Assembly (NCBI RefSeq): GCF_006539185.1
Contig: NZ_BJMN01000002.1
Coordinates: 124,001 to 188,000 of the forward strand
Origin: Streptomyces gardneri
GTDB taxonomy: Bacteria; Actinomycetota; Actinomycetes; Streptomycetales; Streptomycetaceae
Length of the DNA: 64,000 nt
Reading direction: 5' to 3'
Shown one piece after another: positions 42,537 through 51,855 of this stretch; the first letter of the stretch is position 1; each line of letters starts with the position of its first letter. A program made the translations under genes and the position numbers. A model generated the notes under the pieces. That model searched no databases, was not told the DNA's origin, and worked only from the letters and a program-made list of their open reading frames with translations.

Positions 42537-44838
42537 ACCCCTGCTGCCGTCCGACCCGTCCCGGCTCGGCGGCTACCGCCTCCTGCGCCGCCTCGGCGCG
42601 GGCGGCATGGGCGTGGTCTACCTCGGACGTTCCGAGGACGGCGCCCCGGCCGCGGTGAAGGCGATCCGGGGCGCAGACGCCGACGATCCCGGGTTCCGGG
42701 CGCGATTCACCCGGGAGATCGAGCTGGCGAGCCGGGTCGACAGCCCCTGGGTGGCGGGCCTGATGGACGCCGACGCCGACGCCCCCACACCCTGGCTCGC
42801 CACCGTGTACGTGCCGGGCCCCTCGCTCGCCGAGGCGGTCACCGCGCACGGTCCGCTGCCGCCGCGCACCGTACGGGTGCTCGGCGCGCGCCTCGCCGAC
42901 GCGCTGTATGCCGTGCACACCGCCGGATTCGTCCACCGGGACGTCAAACCGGGCAACATCCTCCTCGCCCTCGACGGGCCGCGTCTGATCGACTTCGGGA
43001 TCGCCCGGTCGATCCGGGGCACCGGGCTCACCGCCACCGGACTCGTCATCGGCACGCCGGGCTTTCTCGCGCCCGAGCAGGCGACGGGCGACGGCTCCGC
43101 CGACGCCGGCGACGTGTTCGCGCTCGGCTGCGTCCTCGCGTACGCGGCGAGCGGCCGGCCCCCGTTCGGTACGGGCACGGCCGACGCCCTGCTGTACCGG
43201 ACCGTCCACGACGAGCCCGATCTCTCCGGCGTACCGGACGGGATACGGGAACGGATCGCCCCGTTCCTCGACAAGGACCCGTACGAGCGCCCCGGCACCT
43301 CCGAGCTGATCGCCCTGTTCGGTGAGGGCATCGAGCGGGACGCGCCGCAGGACGCGGGGACGGCCGACCACTGGCTGCCGGACGCGGTCGCCAGAACCGT
43401 CGCCCGACGCGGCGCCGAGGGGCTCGCGCTGCCCGAGGTGGCACCGACGGCGGTCGACAGGCCCGTGGCGGGACGGGGCGGCGCGTCCCCGGAGGAGGAG
43501 CTCGTCGTCGAGCGTGACGGCGCGCTCGACGACGAGGCCGCCGAGCCTGATGCCGACAGCGACAGCGTCAAGGACGCGGCCTCCCCTCCCCGCCGTCGCT
43601 TCCTGGCCGCCGCCGGCGCCCTTCTCCTCGCCGCGGGCGGCGGCACCGGTATCGCCCTGTGGGCCTCGCGGGACGGGAACGACCCCGCCGCCGTGCCCCC
43701 GCCCGCCCCGCTCCGCCCGGTGTACGTCATCGGCGTCCACACCACGCGCACGGGCGACGCCGCCCGGCTCGGCCGCGCCTGTGAGCGTGCCGCGCACCTC
43801 GCGGTGGCCGGGCACAACGCGGACGCGCAGCGACGCGACCTGGAGGTGAAGGTCCTGGACGACGGCGGAGACCAGGACGGGGCCGTCCGCGTGGCCTCCG
43901 ACTTCGTCGCCGACCGGTCCGTGGTCGCCGTCCTCGGCCCCGTCACCGAAATCGCGATGCGGCTCGCCGCACCGCTGTACGACGGGGCCTCGCTCACCCA
44001 CGCCTCGGCCACCACCGGTCTCAGCGACTTCTACGTCACCTCCCGGAAGTCCTCGTTCCAGACGATGTACTCGCACGTCGCCCTCGGCAGCGGGGCCGCG
44101 CTGCACGCGTTCACGCTCGCGGCAGCCAGGGGAGCGACGGCGACGGGCCGCCTCGGCATCGTGCTCGACAGGTCCGGCGACACCGCCGTCGTGGAGCAGG
44201 GCGGCTCGCTCGCCGCCCAGTGGCGCAACACTCTCAAACAGCCGACGGCCCCCCGGGTGATCGCGGCCTCCGCGCCGGGCGACGCGGAAGCCGCCGTACG
44301 GTCCCTGGTCCGCGAAGGCATCGACGCGTTCGCGTACATGGGTCCGCCCGACCGCACCGCGCGAGCCGCCCGGACGCTCGCGGCCACCGGCTACCGCGGT
44401 CCGCGCTGGATGTCCGCCCAGCTGTACGGGAGCGACTTCCCCCGCCTGGCGGGCGCCGCGGGCTCCGGGTGGTACGTGGTCTCCTCGGCCGTCGACCCGG
44501 CCGTCCTCACGGACGCCAGGGCCCGTGCCTTCACGACGGCTTGGCGCGCGAGGTACGGCACGGCGCCCGAGCCGTTCGCCACGGAGGCGTACGACAGCGC
44601 ACGGCTCCTGCTCACCGAGTTCGCCGCCACCGTCCCGGCGAAGCCGGGGGCGGACACGCGTCCGGCCCGCGGAGCGCTGGCCGGGCGGATGCCGAAGGCG
44701 ACGTTCGAGGGCCTCGACCGGACGTACGCCTTCGGCGACTACCACCAGGTCCGGGTCGCCCTGACCGCGCTGTACGCGTACGAGGTGCGCGACGCGGCGT
44801 TCAGACAGCTCGGGCCGGTCTCCCCGCGCGGTACGTGA
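42529..44838 (+). CDS. Ser/Thr kinase with extracellular periplasmic-binding-protein domain (1)
   Basis: 769-residue receptor kinase. The N-terminal kinase has the Gly-rich loop LGAGGMGVVYLG (about 22-33), Lys44 (AAVKAIRG), catalytic Asp138 in HRDVKPGN and the DFG-type IDFGIARS. A single membrane helix sits near residue 370-390 (RRRFLAAAGALLLAAGGGTG). The outside part (about 400-769) is a type 1 periplasmic-binding domain like LivJ amino-acid receptors: PVYVIGVHTTRTGDAARLGR, VAVLGPVTEIAMRLAAPLYD, and DSARLLLTEFAATV near the end. It would phosphorylate cell proteins when an outer ligand (amino acid or peptide) binds. It overlaps the lipoprotein gene and lies 3 bp before a paralogue. Confidence 0.88.
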   Translation: MSEPLLPSDPSRLGGYRLLRRLGAGGMGVVYLGRSEDGAPAAVKAIRGADADDPGFRARFTREIELASRVDSPWVAGLMDADADAPTPWLATVYVPGPSLAEAVTAHGPLPPRTVRVLGARLADALYAVHTAGFVHRDVKPGNILLALDGPRLIDFGIARSIRGTGLTATGLVIGTPGFLAPEQATGDGSADAGDVFALGCVLAYAASGRPPFGTGTADALLYRTVHDEPDLSGVPDGIRERIAPFLDKDPYERPGTSELIALFGEGIERDAPQDAGTADHWLPDAVARTVARRGAEGLALPEVAPTAVDRPVAGRGGASPEEELVVERDGALDDEAAEPDADSDSVKDAASPPRRRFLAAAGALLLAAGGGTGIALWASRDGNDPAAVPPPAPLRPVYVIGVHTTRTGDAARLGRACERAAHLAVAGHNADAQRRDLEVKVLDDGGDQDGAVRVASDFVADRSVVAVLGPVTEIAMRLAAPLYDGASLTHASATTGLSDFYVTSRKSSFQTMYSHVALGSGAALHAFTLAAARGATATGRLGIVLDRSGDTAVVEQGGSLAAQWRNTLKQPTAPRVIAASAPGDAEAAVRSLVREGIDAFAYMGPPDRTARAARTLAATGYRGPRWMSAQLYGSDFPRLAGAAGSGWYVVSSAVDPAVLTDARARAFTTAWRARYGTAPEPFATEAYDSARLLLTEFAATVPAKPGADTRPARGALAGRMPKATFEGLDRTYAFGDYHQVRVALTALYAYEVRDAAFRQLGPVSPRGT

Positions 44839-44841
44839 GCC

Positions 44842-47085
44842 GTGGACCGCCTGCGCGCCGCCGACCCGTCCTCGGTCGGCGGCCATCGCCTCGTCGCCCG
44901 GCTCGGGGCGGGCGGCATGGGCGTGGTCTACCTGGCCAGGACCCCGCTCGGAGGCTGGGCGGCGGTGAAGGTGATCCGCGCGGAGTACGCGGCGGACCCG
45001 GGCTTCCGGGCCAGGTTCCGCCGCGAGGCCGAACTGGCCGCGCGCATCACCTCCCGGTGGACGGTGCCGGTGCTCGCCGCCGACGCCGACGCGCGCGAAC
45101 CCTGGTTGGCCACCGCATACGTCCCCGGGCTGCCGCTCTCCGAGGCCGTCGCCGTCCGCGGGCCGTGGCTGGCCGATCGGGTACGGACGCTGGCGGCGGC
45201 GCTCGTCGAGGCCCTGGACGCCGTGCACACGGCCGGGCTCGTGCACCGGGACGTCAAGCCCGACAACGTCCTGCTGGCCGCCGACGGCCCCCGTCTGATC
45301 GACTTCGGGATCGCGCGGGCCGTCGGGTCGACGGGTCTCACGGAGACGGGCTCGGTCATCGGCTCGGCCGGCTACCTCTCCCCGGAACAGGCCCGGGGAG
45401 GGCGGGTCGGACCGCCCGGTGACGTGTTCTCGCTCGGCTGCGTCCTCGCCCACACCGCCACGGGACGGCATCCCTTCGGCACCGGCAGGGCCCCCGTCGT
45501 CCTCTACCGGACCGTCCACGAGGAACCCGACCTCGACGGCCTGTCGGGGCCCCTCGCGGAGACCGTTCGGGCCTGCGTGGCGAAGGACCCCGAGGACCGG
45601 CCGTGCATGGGTGAACTGCGGGAGGCGTTCGGTGGCTTCACGGAGGACGGCTGGCTCCCGGAGGGCCTGCCCGCACTGGTCGCCGAACGCGCGCACCGCG
45701 TCCTGGACCTGCCTCTGCCCCGACCCACCCAGATCGACGGCGGGACCGGCGGGGCCAGCCAGCTCGACGGGATTGCAGACGTCGACCAGACCGCCGACGT
45801 CGACGAGACCGGCGGGACCACGGCCGGTGCCGGTGCCGGTGCCGGTGCCGACCCCGGCCCCGACGCGCCGACCACGCGGGCGGCCGTCATCCCGCCCTCC
45901 CGGCGCCGCCTGCTCGCCGCCGGCGCCGCCCTCGGAGTCACCGTCGTCGGGGGTGCGGGCGCCTGGTGGGAGTGGGGCCGTACCCCCGCCCCCACCGGCG
46001 GCGGGCGAAAGGAGCGGCGCGCCCTGCCCCAGCGCACGGTCGCGCTCCTCGGTACCTCCGCCGACCCGCTCGTCACCGCCCAGGCACGAGGTGCGCAGCT
46101 CGCCGTGGACCGGCACCGGCGGGATCCTGCCCGGACCATGGACCTCACCCTCCGTACCGTCCATGACGGCGGCACCGGGGCCGGGGCGGCGGCCGCCGTG
46201 ACCGCGCTCGCCGCCGACCCCCGTGTGTACGCGGTGATCGCGGCCGGCACCAACACCACCGTGCCCGCCGCCGTCGCCGCCTGCACAGCCGCGGGGCTCA
46301 CCGTCCTGGTGGTGCGCGCCGACACGGAGGACCTCAACACCGTCAACACCACCACGGCGCTGATGCTCCGGGCCACCGAGACCGTCGGGCCGCTCGCCGG
46401 AGTACGTCACCTCAACCGGGTCGTCGCGGCGGAACGGACGGTCGTGGTCCGGGATCTGGGCGACGGCGGGAGAGGGCTGCCGACCTTCCGGATGGCCGTC
46501 AGCCACGGAAAGCTGACCGTGGGCACGATCGTCACGGAGGAGGTCACCGCCGGTACCGGCTTCGATGCTGCGGCGGAGCGGATCGCCGAACACCCCACCG
46601 CCGCGGTGCTCTTCGCGGGCGTGACGCCCGCCCGCGCCGCGGCCCTCGCGCGCGCCCTGCGCGCCGCCGGTCACCGGGGTGTGTGCGTGGCCGGGGAGCA
46701 CGTCCTGGCGGCGCCCTTCCTCAGGGACGGCGAGGGCTGGTACGTGGCCGCCTGCCACCTCGACGCCGCCGCCGACCTGCGCACCCGTGCCTTCGCCGTC
46801 GCCCACCGCGCGCGCTACGGAACCCCGCCCGCCTCATGGGCGGCCGAGGCGTACGACGCCGTGGGCTTCGCCGTCCAAGGGGTGACCCGGCTGGGGGACG
46901 AAGGCGGCCGCGACGAGCTGAAGGGCGCCCTGCTCGCCCGCCCCTGGCAAGGCATCACGCGACGGATGGCCTACGACTCGGCCGCCACCCAGCTCTACGA
47001 CTCCGACGGCGACGGGGGCCACTTCCTCTACCGGGTCCAGCGGGGTGTGGCCCGGTACATGGCCCGGCTCGACGACATCGGCTGA
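44842..47085 (+). CDS. Ser/Thr kinase with extracellular periplasmic-binding-protein domain (2)
   Basis: 747-residue paralogue of the preceding kinase. The kinase has LGAGGMGVVYLA, Lys43 (AAVKVIRA) and Asp137 (HRDVKPDN). The linker contains an Ala-Gly tandem made by GGTGCC repeats (near 45826). The membrane helix is RRRLLAAGAALGVTVVGGAG, and the outer domain has VALLGTSADPLVTAQARGAQ, VYAVIAAGTNTTVPAAVAAC and AAEAYDAVGFAVQGVTRLGD, again a type 1 binding-protein fold. Ligand residues differ from the first, so the pair may sense two ligands. The GTG start at 44842 is 3 bp after the first kinase stop. The end precedes the collagenase locus. Confidence 0.87.
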   Translation: MDRLRAADPSSVGGHRLVARLGAGGMGVVYLARTPLGGWAAVKVIRAEYAADPGFRARFRREAELAARITSRWTVPVLAADADAREPWLATAYVPGLPLSEAVAVRGPWLADRVRTLAAALVEALDAVHTAGLVHRDVKPDNVLLAADGPRLIDFGIARAVGSTGLTETGSVIGSAGYLSPEQARGGRVGPPGDVFSLGCVLAHTATGRHPFGTGRAPVVLYRTVHEEPDLDGLSGPLAETVRACVAKDPEDRPCMGELREAFGGFTEDGWLPEGLPALVAERAHRVLDLPLPRPTQIDGGTGGASQLDGIADVDQTADVDETGGTTAGAGAGAGADPGPDAPTTRAAVIPPSRRRLLAAGAALGVTVVGGAGAWWEWGRTPAPTGGGRKERRALPQRTVALLGTSADPLVTAQARGAQLAVDRHRRDPARTMDLTLRTVHDGGTGAGAAAAVTALAADPRVYAVIAAGTNTTVPAAVAACTAAGLTVLVVRADTEDLNTVNTTTALMLRATETVGPLAGVRHLNRVVAAERTVVVRDLGDGGRGLPTFRMAVSHGKLTVGTIVTEEVTAGTGFDAAAERIAEHPTAAVLFAGVTPARAAALARALRAAGHRGVCVAGEHVLAAPFLRDGEGWYVAACHLDAAADLRTRAFAVAHRARYGTPPASWAAEAYDAVGFAVQGVTRLGDEGGRDELKGALLARPWQGITRRMAYDSAATQLYDSDGDGGHFLYRVQRGVARYMARLDDIG

Positions 47086-47180
47086 GTCATCCGCGGGCGA
47101 GTGGTGCCGGTATGAGGGTGATTGCACCGGCATAGCCGAGGGGCTCGGGAGTCTCCGGAGAACTGGTGCCGCCGGAGGGG

Positions 47181-47213
47181 TTGTCAGTGCAATTTCACAT
47201 TACTATGTTACAG
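47181..47213 (+). promoter_or_regulatory. 33-bp promoter/operator of the collagenase gene
   Basis: This AT-rich 33-mer starts TTGTCAGTGCAATTTCAC and ends ATGTTACAG. It carries a -35 box TTGTCA (47181-47186) and, after 17 bp, a -10 box TATGTT (47204-47209). An exact copy, inverted, stands upstream of the peptide transporter (57627-57659). It precedes the collagenase start by about 100 bp. Probably bound by the GntR regulator at 63437. Confidence 0.82.
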
Positions 47214-47312
47214 CGCACACGGGGTGATGAACCGCCGTCATACACCGTGCGAACCAGAGCTGTTCTTGCTTGCCGATCCCCGCACTTACCCCCCTCAACA
47301 GCAGGAGTTCTG

Positions 47313-49718
47313 TTGTCCCTCCACCGACGCGTGCGCTCGTCCCTGCTCGCCTCCGCCATCGCGGTCACCCTCCTCTCCTCCGCCGGCCAGTCGGCCGTGT
47401 CCGCGGCGGACACGGAGAACTCGCCCGCACCGGCGTCCCCGGTGGCCGGTCCGGCGGCGCCGCAGGCCAAGACCGCGGCCAACCCCTTCGACGAGGTCGA
47501 GCACCTCGCCACCGCTCCCGGCACGACCTTCGGACCCGCGCCCGCCCCCGGCGGTCTCGCCGCCGGCCGCGTCGCCGGAAAGGCCAAGGCCACCGACACC
47601 GCCACCCCCAAGGCCGCCACCAAGTCGACGGCCAAGGCCACCGAATCCGCCGCGCGGACGACCGCCGCGGACGCCGGCACCACGGCCGCGGGCGTGCCCT
47701 GCACGCTCGACGGGATCACCGGTCTTTCCCCGGAGCGGTTCGCCGACTTCCTCGCCGACCCCGCGGTCACCAACGAGGGCTGTCTCAACGGCCTCATCTG
47801 GAAGTGGGACGCCCGGCTCACCCCCGTGATGTCCGACGCCCACGTGCAGGCCGTCGCCCGCCGTATATCGAGCCTGGCCGCCTCCCACGACGGCAAGAAC
47901 TCCTCGCACCTGGAGGAGATGTTCACGTACCTGCACGCCGTCGTGTACCACGACTTCTCGCGCGGCGAGATCGACACCACCGACGCGCCCACCGTGAACG
48001 CGATCACCCAGGCCGTCACCGCCTTCGGCAACGCCCCGCGCACCTTCGACGTCACGAAGAGCAACGCGACCGCCCTGCGCGAGGCCCTCTACGCCGCGAG
48101 CGGCCCCGGCCTGCGCCAGCACCAGATCGGCCTGGTCAAGCGGGTCCTGGCCACCATGGACCCGTCCCACACCGCCACCAACCAGGACCCGGCCTGGGCG
48201 GGTGCCGCGCTCGCCGCGCTCTCCGTCAACTACCTCGGCATCTACCCGGGCAACCAGGACGCCGGCTTCCACGCCGCCGCGGCCGCCGACCCCTCGTACC
48301 GCGCCGCCTTCAAGGCCTTCGCGTCCTACGGACACCTGAAGGGCACCGCCAACGCCTGGGTGGCCCGTGACGCCCTCAGCGAGTACGGCCGCTTCGGCCA
48401 GATCGCGGTCCTGAAGACGGAGATCGTCGCCGGACTCGGCGAGACCTTCGGCACGGTCGTGAACACCTTCGGCAGCGGCAGTCCGCAGTGGGCGAAGGTC
48501 GTCTCGTGGCTCAACTTCTACGAGGCCTGCAAGCCGTACGGCGTGTGCAAGGAGGACATCGAGAAGCGGATCTTCCCGTACACGTACACCTACGACAACG
48601 GCGGCATCAAGGTCCGCACCGGACTCGACCGGGCCACCGTCGACCAGCTCTACTACGCCAGCAAGCTCGTCAAGGCGCAGTTCCACCGCGTCCTCGGCAG
48701 CGAGCAGCCGGTCACCGGCGACACCAACACCACCCTGAACATCGTCCTCTACGCCTCCCGCGCGGACTACGAGAACTACCACCCCGTCCTGACCGGCATG
48801 GACACCAACAACGGCGGCATCTACATCGAGCGCGGCGCCACCTTCTACACCTACCAGCGGCGCGTCCCGCAGGACTCCTCCCTCACCCTCGAGGAGCTGT
48901 TCCGCCACGAGTACGTCCACTACCTCAACGGCCGCTACGCCGTGCACGGCTCCTTCGGCGAGGGCCCGTGGTACCAGAACGACCGCACCACCTTCATGGA
49001 CGAGGGCACGGCCGAGTTCTTCGACGGAGCCACCCGCGACAACGGCATCGCCGTCCGCAAGTCCCTCGTCAAGAGCGTCATCAGCGACACCGCCAACGGC
49101 GGCCCCCGCATGAGCGTGAGCCAGATCCTCAACGCCACCTACGCCGGCGACGGCTTCCGCTTCTACAGCTACGCCGGCACCTTCTTCGAGTACCTCTGGA
49201 CCGAGCGGCCCGGCTTCCTGCGCGAGATGTACCGGCACCTGCGGGCCAACGACGTCCAGGCGTACGACTCGTGGCGCAACCGGATGGGCTCCGACGCCAA
49301 CATCCAGCGCGAGTACAACCTCTTCCTCGACAAGCAGATCGCCAAGGTCGACGAGCTGTTCGTCCCGAACACCACCTACACGCCCAACGACCAGCTCCGC
49401 GACTCCGCGCTCGCGAACGTGAAGTCCGCGTTCGCCACCGCCACCTACAACACCCCCGACTGCGTCGAGAACGGCGACCCGGGCAAGCGCCGGTTCACCT
49501 GCACCGGCCGGATCACCGCCAACCTGTCCAACTCGGCCAGCGAGGACCAGAACTTCAAGGACATGTCCGAGACGGTCGACTACTTCATCCTCGACCGCGC
49601 GGGCACCGCGTCCAACAACCTCGCCGACATGAACTGCTCCTTCGGACCGATCGACATCTGGTCCAGCAAGGTCGCGGGCACGTCGAGCTTCAGCTGTGAG
49701 GGCCCCCTGCGCAGCTGA
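47313..49718 (+). CDS. Secreted collagenase (peptidase M9)
   Basis: 801-residue secreted zinc protease of the microbial collagenase family. Start is a TTG at 47313 with GCAGGAG 5 bp upstream. A signal peptide covers about 1-35 (SSLLASAIAVTLLSSAGQSA). The N-terminal activator (M9N) runs from about 130 (GLSPERFADFLADPAVTNEG). The peptidase has HEYVH at 532-536 and the third zinc ligand Glu564 in MDEGTAEFFDG, the same 32-residue gap as in clostridial ColG. A short C-terminal domain follows; there is no PKD or collagen-binding module. It would cut triple-helical collagen or gelatin to small peptides. The promoter is shared with the peptide transporter, and the next genes degrade hydroxyproline. 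Confidence 0.93.
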   Translation: MSLHRRVRSSLLASAIAVTLLSSAGQSAVSAADTENSPAPASPVAGPAAPQAKTAANPFDEVEHLATAPGTTFGPAPAPGGLAAGRVAGKAKATDTATPKAATKSTAKATESAARTTAADAGTTAAGVPCTLDGITGLSPERFADFLADPAVTNEGCLNGLIWKWDARLTPVMSDAHVQAVARRISSLAASHDGKNSSHLEEMFTYLHAVVYHDFSRGEIDTTDAPTVNAITQAVTAFGNAPRTFDVTKSNATALREALYAASGPGLRQHQIGLVKRVLATMDPSHTATNQDPAWAGAALAALSVNYLGIYPGNQDAGFHAAAAADPSYRAAFKAFASYGHLKGTANAWVARDALSEYGRFGQIAVLKTEIVAGLGETFGTVVNTFGSGSPQWAKVVSWLNFYEACKPYGVCKEDIEKRIFPYTYTYDNGGIKVRTGLDRATVDQLYYASKLVKAQFHRVLGSEQPVTGDTNTTLNIVLYASRADYENYHPVLTGMDTNNGGIYIERGATFYTYQRRVPQDSSLTLEELFRHEYVHYLNGRYAVHGSFGEGPWYQNDRTTFMDEGTAEFFDGATRDNGIAVRKSLVKSVISDTANGGPRMSVSQILNATYAGDGFRFYSYAGTFFEYLWTERPGFLREMYRHLRANDVQAYDSWRNRMGSDANIQREYNLFLDKQIAKVDELFVPNTTYTPNDQLRDSALANVKSAFATATYNTPDCVENGDPGKRRFTCTGRITANLSNSASEDQNFKDMSETVDYFILDRAGTASNNLADMNCSFGPIDIWSSKVAGTSSFSCEGPLRS

Positions 49719-49729
49719 CCCCCCGTCGT

Positions 49730-49767
49730 CCGGGCCGGCCTCACTCACGGGGGAGAGGCCGGCCCGG
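49730..49767 (+). terminator. Terminator after collagenase
   Basis: CCGGGCCGGCCT at 49730-49741 pairs perfectly (12 bp) with 49756-49767 around a 14-nt loop. It starts 11 bases after the collagenase stop codon and separates it from the epimerase gene. Confidence 0.75.
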
Positions 49768-49828
49768 CTTCCGCGTTTCCGCATCACCGGCAAGTTCCCC
49801 CGAACCCGTTTCCCGGAGGCCGTACCTC

Positions 49829-50857
49829 GTGAGCACCACCCCGCACTCCGTGCGCACCACCGACTACCACGCCGCAGGCGAACCCTTCAGGATCGTCGAC
49901 CAGGACCTGCCACCGATCCCCGGCGACACCGTCGCCGAACGGCGCGCCACCGTGATCGGCGCCGGCGGCACGGCCACGGACCCGCGCCCGGGACCCCTCG
50001 ACGACGTGCGCCGCCTCCTCGTCCGGGAACCCCGCGGACATGCGGGCATGTACGGCGGTTTCGTCGTCCCGGCCGACGACGACGGCGCCCACTTCGGTGT
50101 GCTGTTCTGGCACAAGGACGGCTACTCCACGGCGTGCGGCCACGGCACCATGGCGCTCGGCGCCTGGGCCGTCGACTCCGGCCGCGTCCCGGCACCCGAC
50201 GACGGCGACGTCCCCGTCCGCATCGACGTGCCCTCGGGCCGCGTCACCGCGACCGTGCACCGCACGGCCGGCCGCACCACGGGCGTCACCTTCCGCAACG
50301 TCCCGACCTTCGTCACCGCCCGGAAGGTCCACGTCACGACCTCCTTCGGAGCCGTCGAGGTCGACCTCGCCCACTCCGGCGCCTGTTACGCCTCCGTCGC
50401 GGCCCGCGACCTCGGCCTCGACACCACCAAGGCGGCCCTGCCCGCGCTCGTCCGCGCCGGCCAGGAGATCCGCGCGGCCCTCGCCGACCACCCGGCCACC
50501 CGGCACGCGGGCGACCCGCGCCTCTCCGGCGTGTACGGCGTCATCCTGTACGAGGACCTGCCCGACGCCGCCACCAGCGAAGGTCCGCGCCAGCGGAACG
50601 TCACCGTCTTCGCCGACGGCCAGATCGACCGCTCGCCCTGCGGATCCGGCACCTCCGCCCGGCTCGCCCTGCTCGCCGCGGACGGGCGCCTCGCCCCCGG
50701 CGAGACCCTGACGCACGAATCCGTCGCGGGCACCGTGTTCACCGGCCGGCTGCTCCCCGGAGGAGTCACCGAGGTCACCGGAACCGCCTACCGCACCGGC
50801 ACCCACACCTTCCTCCTCGAACCTGACGACGACCTGGGGACGGGGTTCCTGCTGTGA
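49829..50857 (+). CDS. Proline racemase / 4-hydroxyproline epimerase family protein
   Basis: 342-residue enzyme of the proline racemase family, which converts trans-4-hydroxy-L-proline to cis-4-hydroxy-D-proline. Two catalytic cysteines are kept: Cys103 in TACGHGTMALG and Cys271 in DRSPCGSGTSAR. A Thr at the second site would mean trans-3-hydroxyproline dehydratase; it is not so here. The opening TTDYHAAGEPFRIV is the family start. The GTG at 49829 follows CCGGAGG. It precedes, with a 4-bp overlap, an ornithine cyclodeaminase-family reductase. The hydroxyproline genes at 57.8-63.4 kb would use its product. Confidence 0.87.
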   Translation: MSTTPHSVRTTDYHAAGEPFRIVDQDLPPIPGDTVAERRATVIGAGGTATDPRPGPLDDVRRLLVREPRGHAGMYGGFVVPADDDGAHFGVLFWHKDGYSTACGHGTMALGAWAVDSGRVPAPDDGDVPVRIDVPSGRVTATVHRTAGRTTGVTFRNVPTFVTARKVHVTTSFGAVEVDLAHSGACYASVAARDLGLDTTKAALPALVRAGQEIRAALADHPATRHAGDPRLSGVYGVILYEDLPDAATSEGPRQRNVTVFADGQIDRSPCGSGTSARLALLAADGRLAPGETLTHESVAGTVFTGRLLPGGVTEVTGTAYRTGTHTFLLEPDDDLGTGFLL

Positions 50858-51792
50858 CGCACCTGACCCAGATCGACGCCGCGACCATGGCCCGCCTGCT
50901 GGGCCCGGCCGCGGCGATCGACGTCCTGGCCGACGTCCTGCGCGCCGGACTCGACCCCGAGGAAGGACCGGCCCGCACCTCCGTCCGCGTGCCCGCCGGC
51001 GAACTCCTCCTCATGCCCGCCGCCTTCGGCCCCTACGCCGGAGTGAAGATCGCCGGCGTGGCCCCCGCCAACCCCGCCGCGGGTCTGCCCCGCATCACGG
51101 GCTCCTACCTGCTTCTCGACGGCGCGAACCTGCGCCCCCTCGCCCTCCTCGACGGCGCCGCCCTCACCGAACTGCGCACTCCGGCGGTCTCCGCCCTCGC
51201 CGTACGCCACCTGACCCCCACCGGCAAGCCGCTGCGCCTCGTGCTCTTCGGTACCGGCCCCCAGGCGTACGGGCATCTGGAGGCCGTCCTCGCCGTACGC
51301 CAGGTCGCCGAGGCGATCGTCGTCGGGCGCAACCAGATCGGCGCCCGGGCCCTCGCCGGGTACGCGCGCACGCTCGGCGTCCTCGCCCGGACCGGCACGC
51401 CCGACGACGTGGCCAAGGCCGACCTCGTCGTCTGCTGCACCACCGCCCGCGAGCCCCTCTTCGACGGCGCGCTCGTCGCCCCCGGCGCCACCGTCGTCGC
51501 CGTCGGCTCGCACGAACCGGACGCCCGGGAGGTCGACAGCACGCTCGTGGCCCGGTCCGAGGTGTACGTCGAGGCGCGCGGCGCCGCCCTGCGCGAGGCC
51601 GGTGACCTGCTCGTCCCCACGGCCGAAGGGACGATCGAGGAGGACCACATCGTCGCCGGCATCGCGGACCTGGTCACCGGCCGCCGCACCCCCACGACCG
51701 AACGCCCGCGGTTCTTCAAGAGCGTCGGCATGGCCTGGGAGGACCTCGCCGTGGCCGGCGCGCTCTACGAGGCGGCACTCGCCGCGCCGTAA
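50854..51792 (+). CDS. Ornithine cyclodeaminase / mu-crystallin family imine reductase
   Basis: 312-residue NAD(P)-dependent enzyme. The family N-terminus (MARLLGPAAAIDVLADVLRA) is followed by a central Rossmann domain with VLFGTGPQAYGHLEAVLAV and end segments FFKSVGMAWEDLAVAGALY. Such proteins include ornithine cyclodeaminase and delta1-pyrroline-2-carboxylate reductase (LhpI); beside a proline racemase-like enzyme in a hydroxyproline locus the reductase role is more likely. The GTG start overlaps the epimerase stop (GTGA), so they are translated together. A long terminator follows. Confidence 0.82.
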   Translation: MTHLTQIDAATMARLLGPAAAIDVLADVLRAGLDPEEGPARTSVRVPAGELLLMPAAFGPYAGVKIAGVAPANPAAGLPRITGSYLLLDGANLRPLALLDGAALTELRTPAVSALAVRHLTPTGKPLRLVLFGTGPQAYGHLEAVLAVRQVAEAIVVGRNQIGARALAGYARTLGVLARTGTPDDVAKADLVVCCTTAREPLFDGALVAPGATVVAVGSHEPDAREVDSTLVARSEVYVEARGAALREAGDLLVPTAEGTIEEDHIVAGIADLVTGRRTPTTERPRFFKSVGMAWEDLAVAGALYEAALAAP

Positions 51793-51807
51793 GGACGGCA
51801 GGTTCAC

Positions 51808-51851
51808 GCCGAACGCCCCGGCCCCGCACACGCGGGACCGGGGCGTTCGGC
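51808..51851. terminator. Bidirectional terminator
   Basis: GCCGAACGCCCCGG (51808-51821) pairs perfectly with 51838-51851, with an inner CCCGC/GCGGG stem in the loop. It lies between the converging reductase and transporter genes. Confidence 0.82.
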
Positions 51852-51855
51852 ATGC

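Noticed and set aside
42382..46806. Open frame of 1474 codons on the minus strand across the kinase genes
   Set aside because: It is a shadow of the strongly GC-biased kinase genes: composition is Gly/Arg/Val/Ala only, with no domain, and the plus-strand genes have clear catalytic motifs.
49829..50857. trans-3-hydroxy-L-proline dehydratase
   Set aside because: That enzyme has Thr in place of the second catalytic cysteine; here both Cys103 and Cys271 are present.
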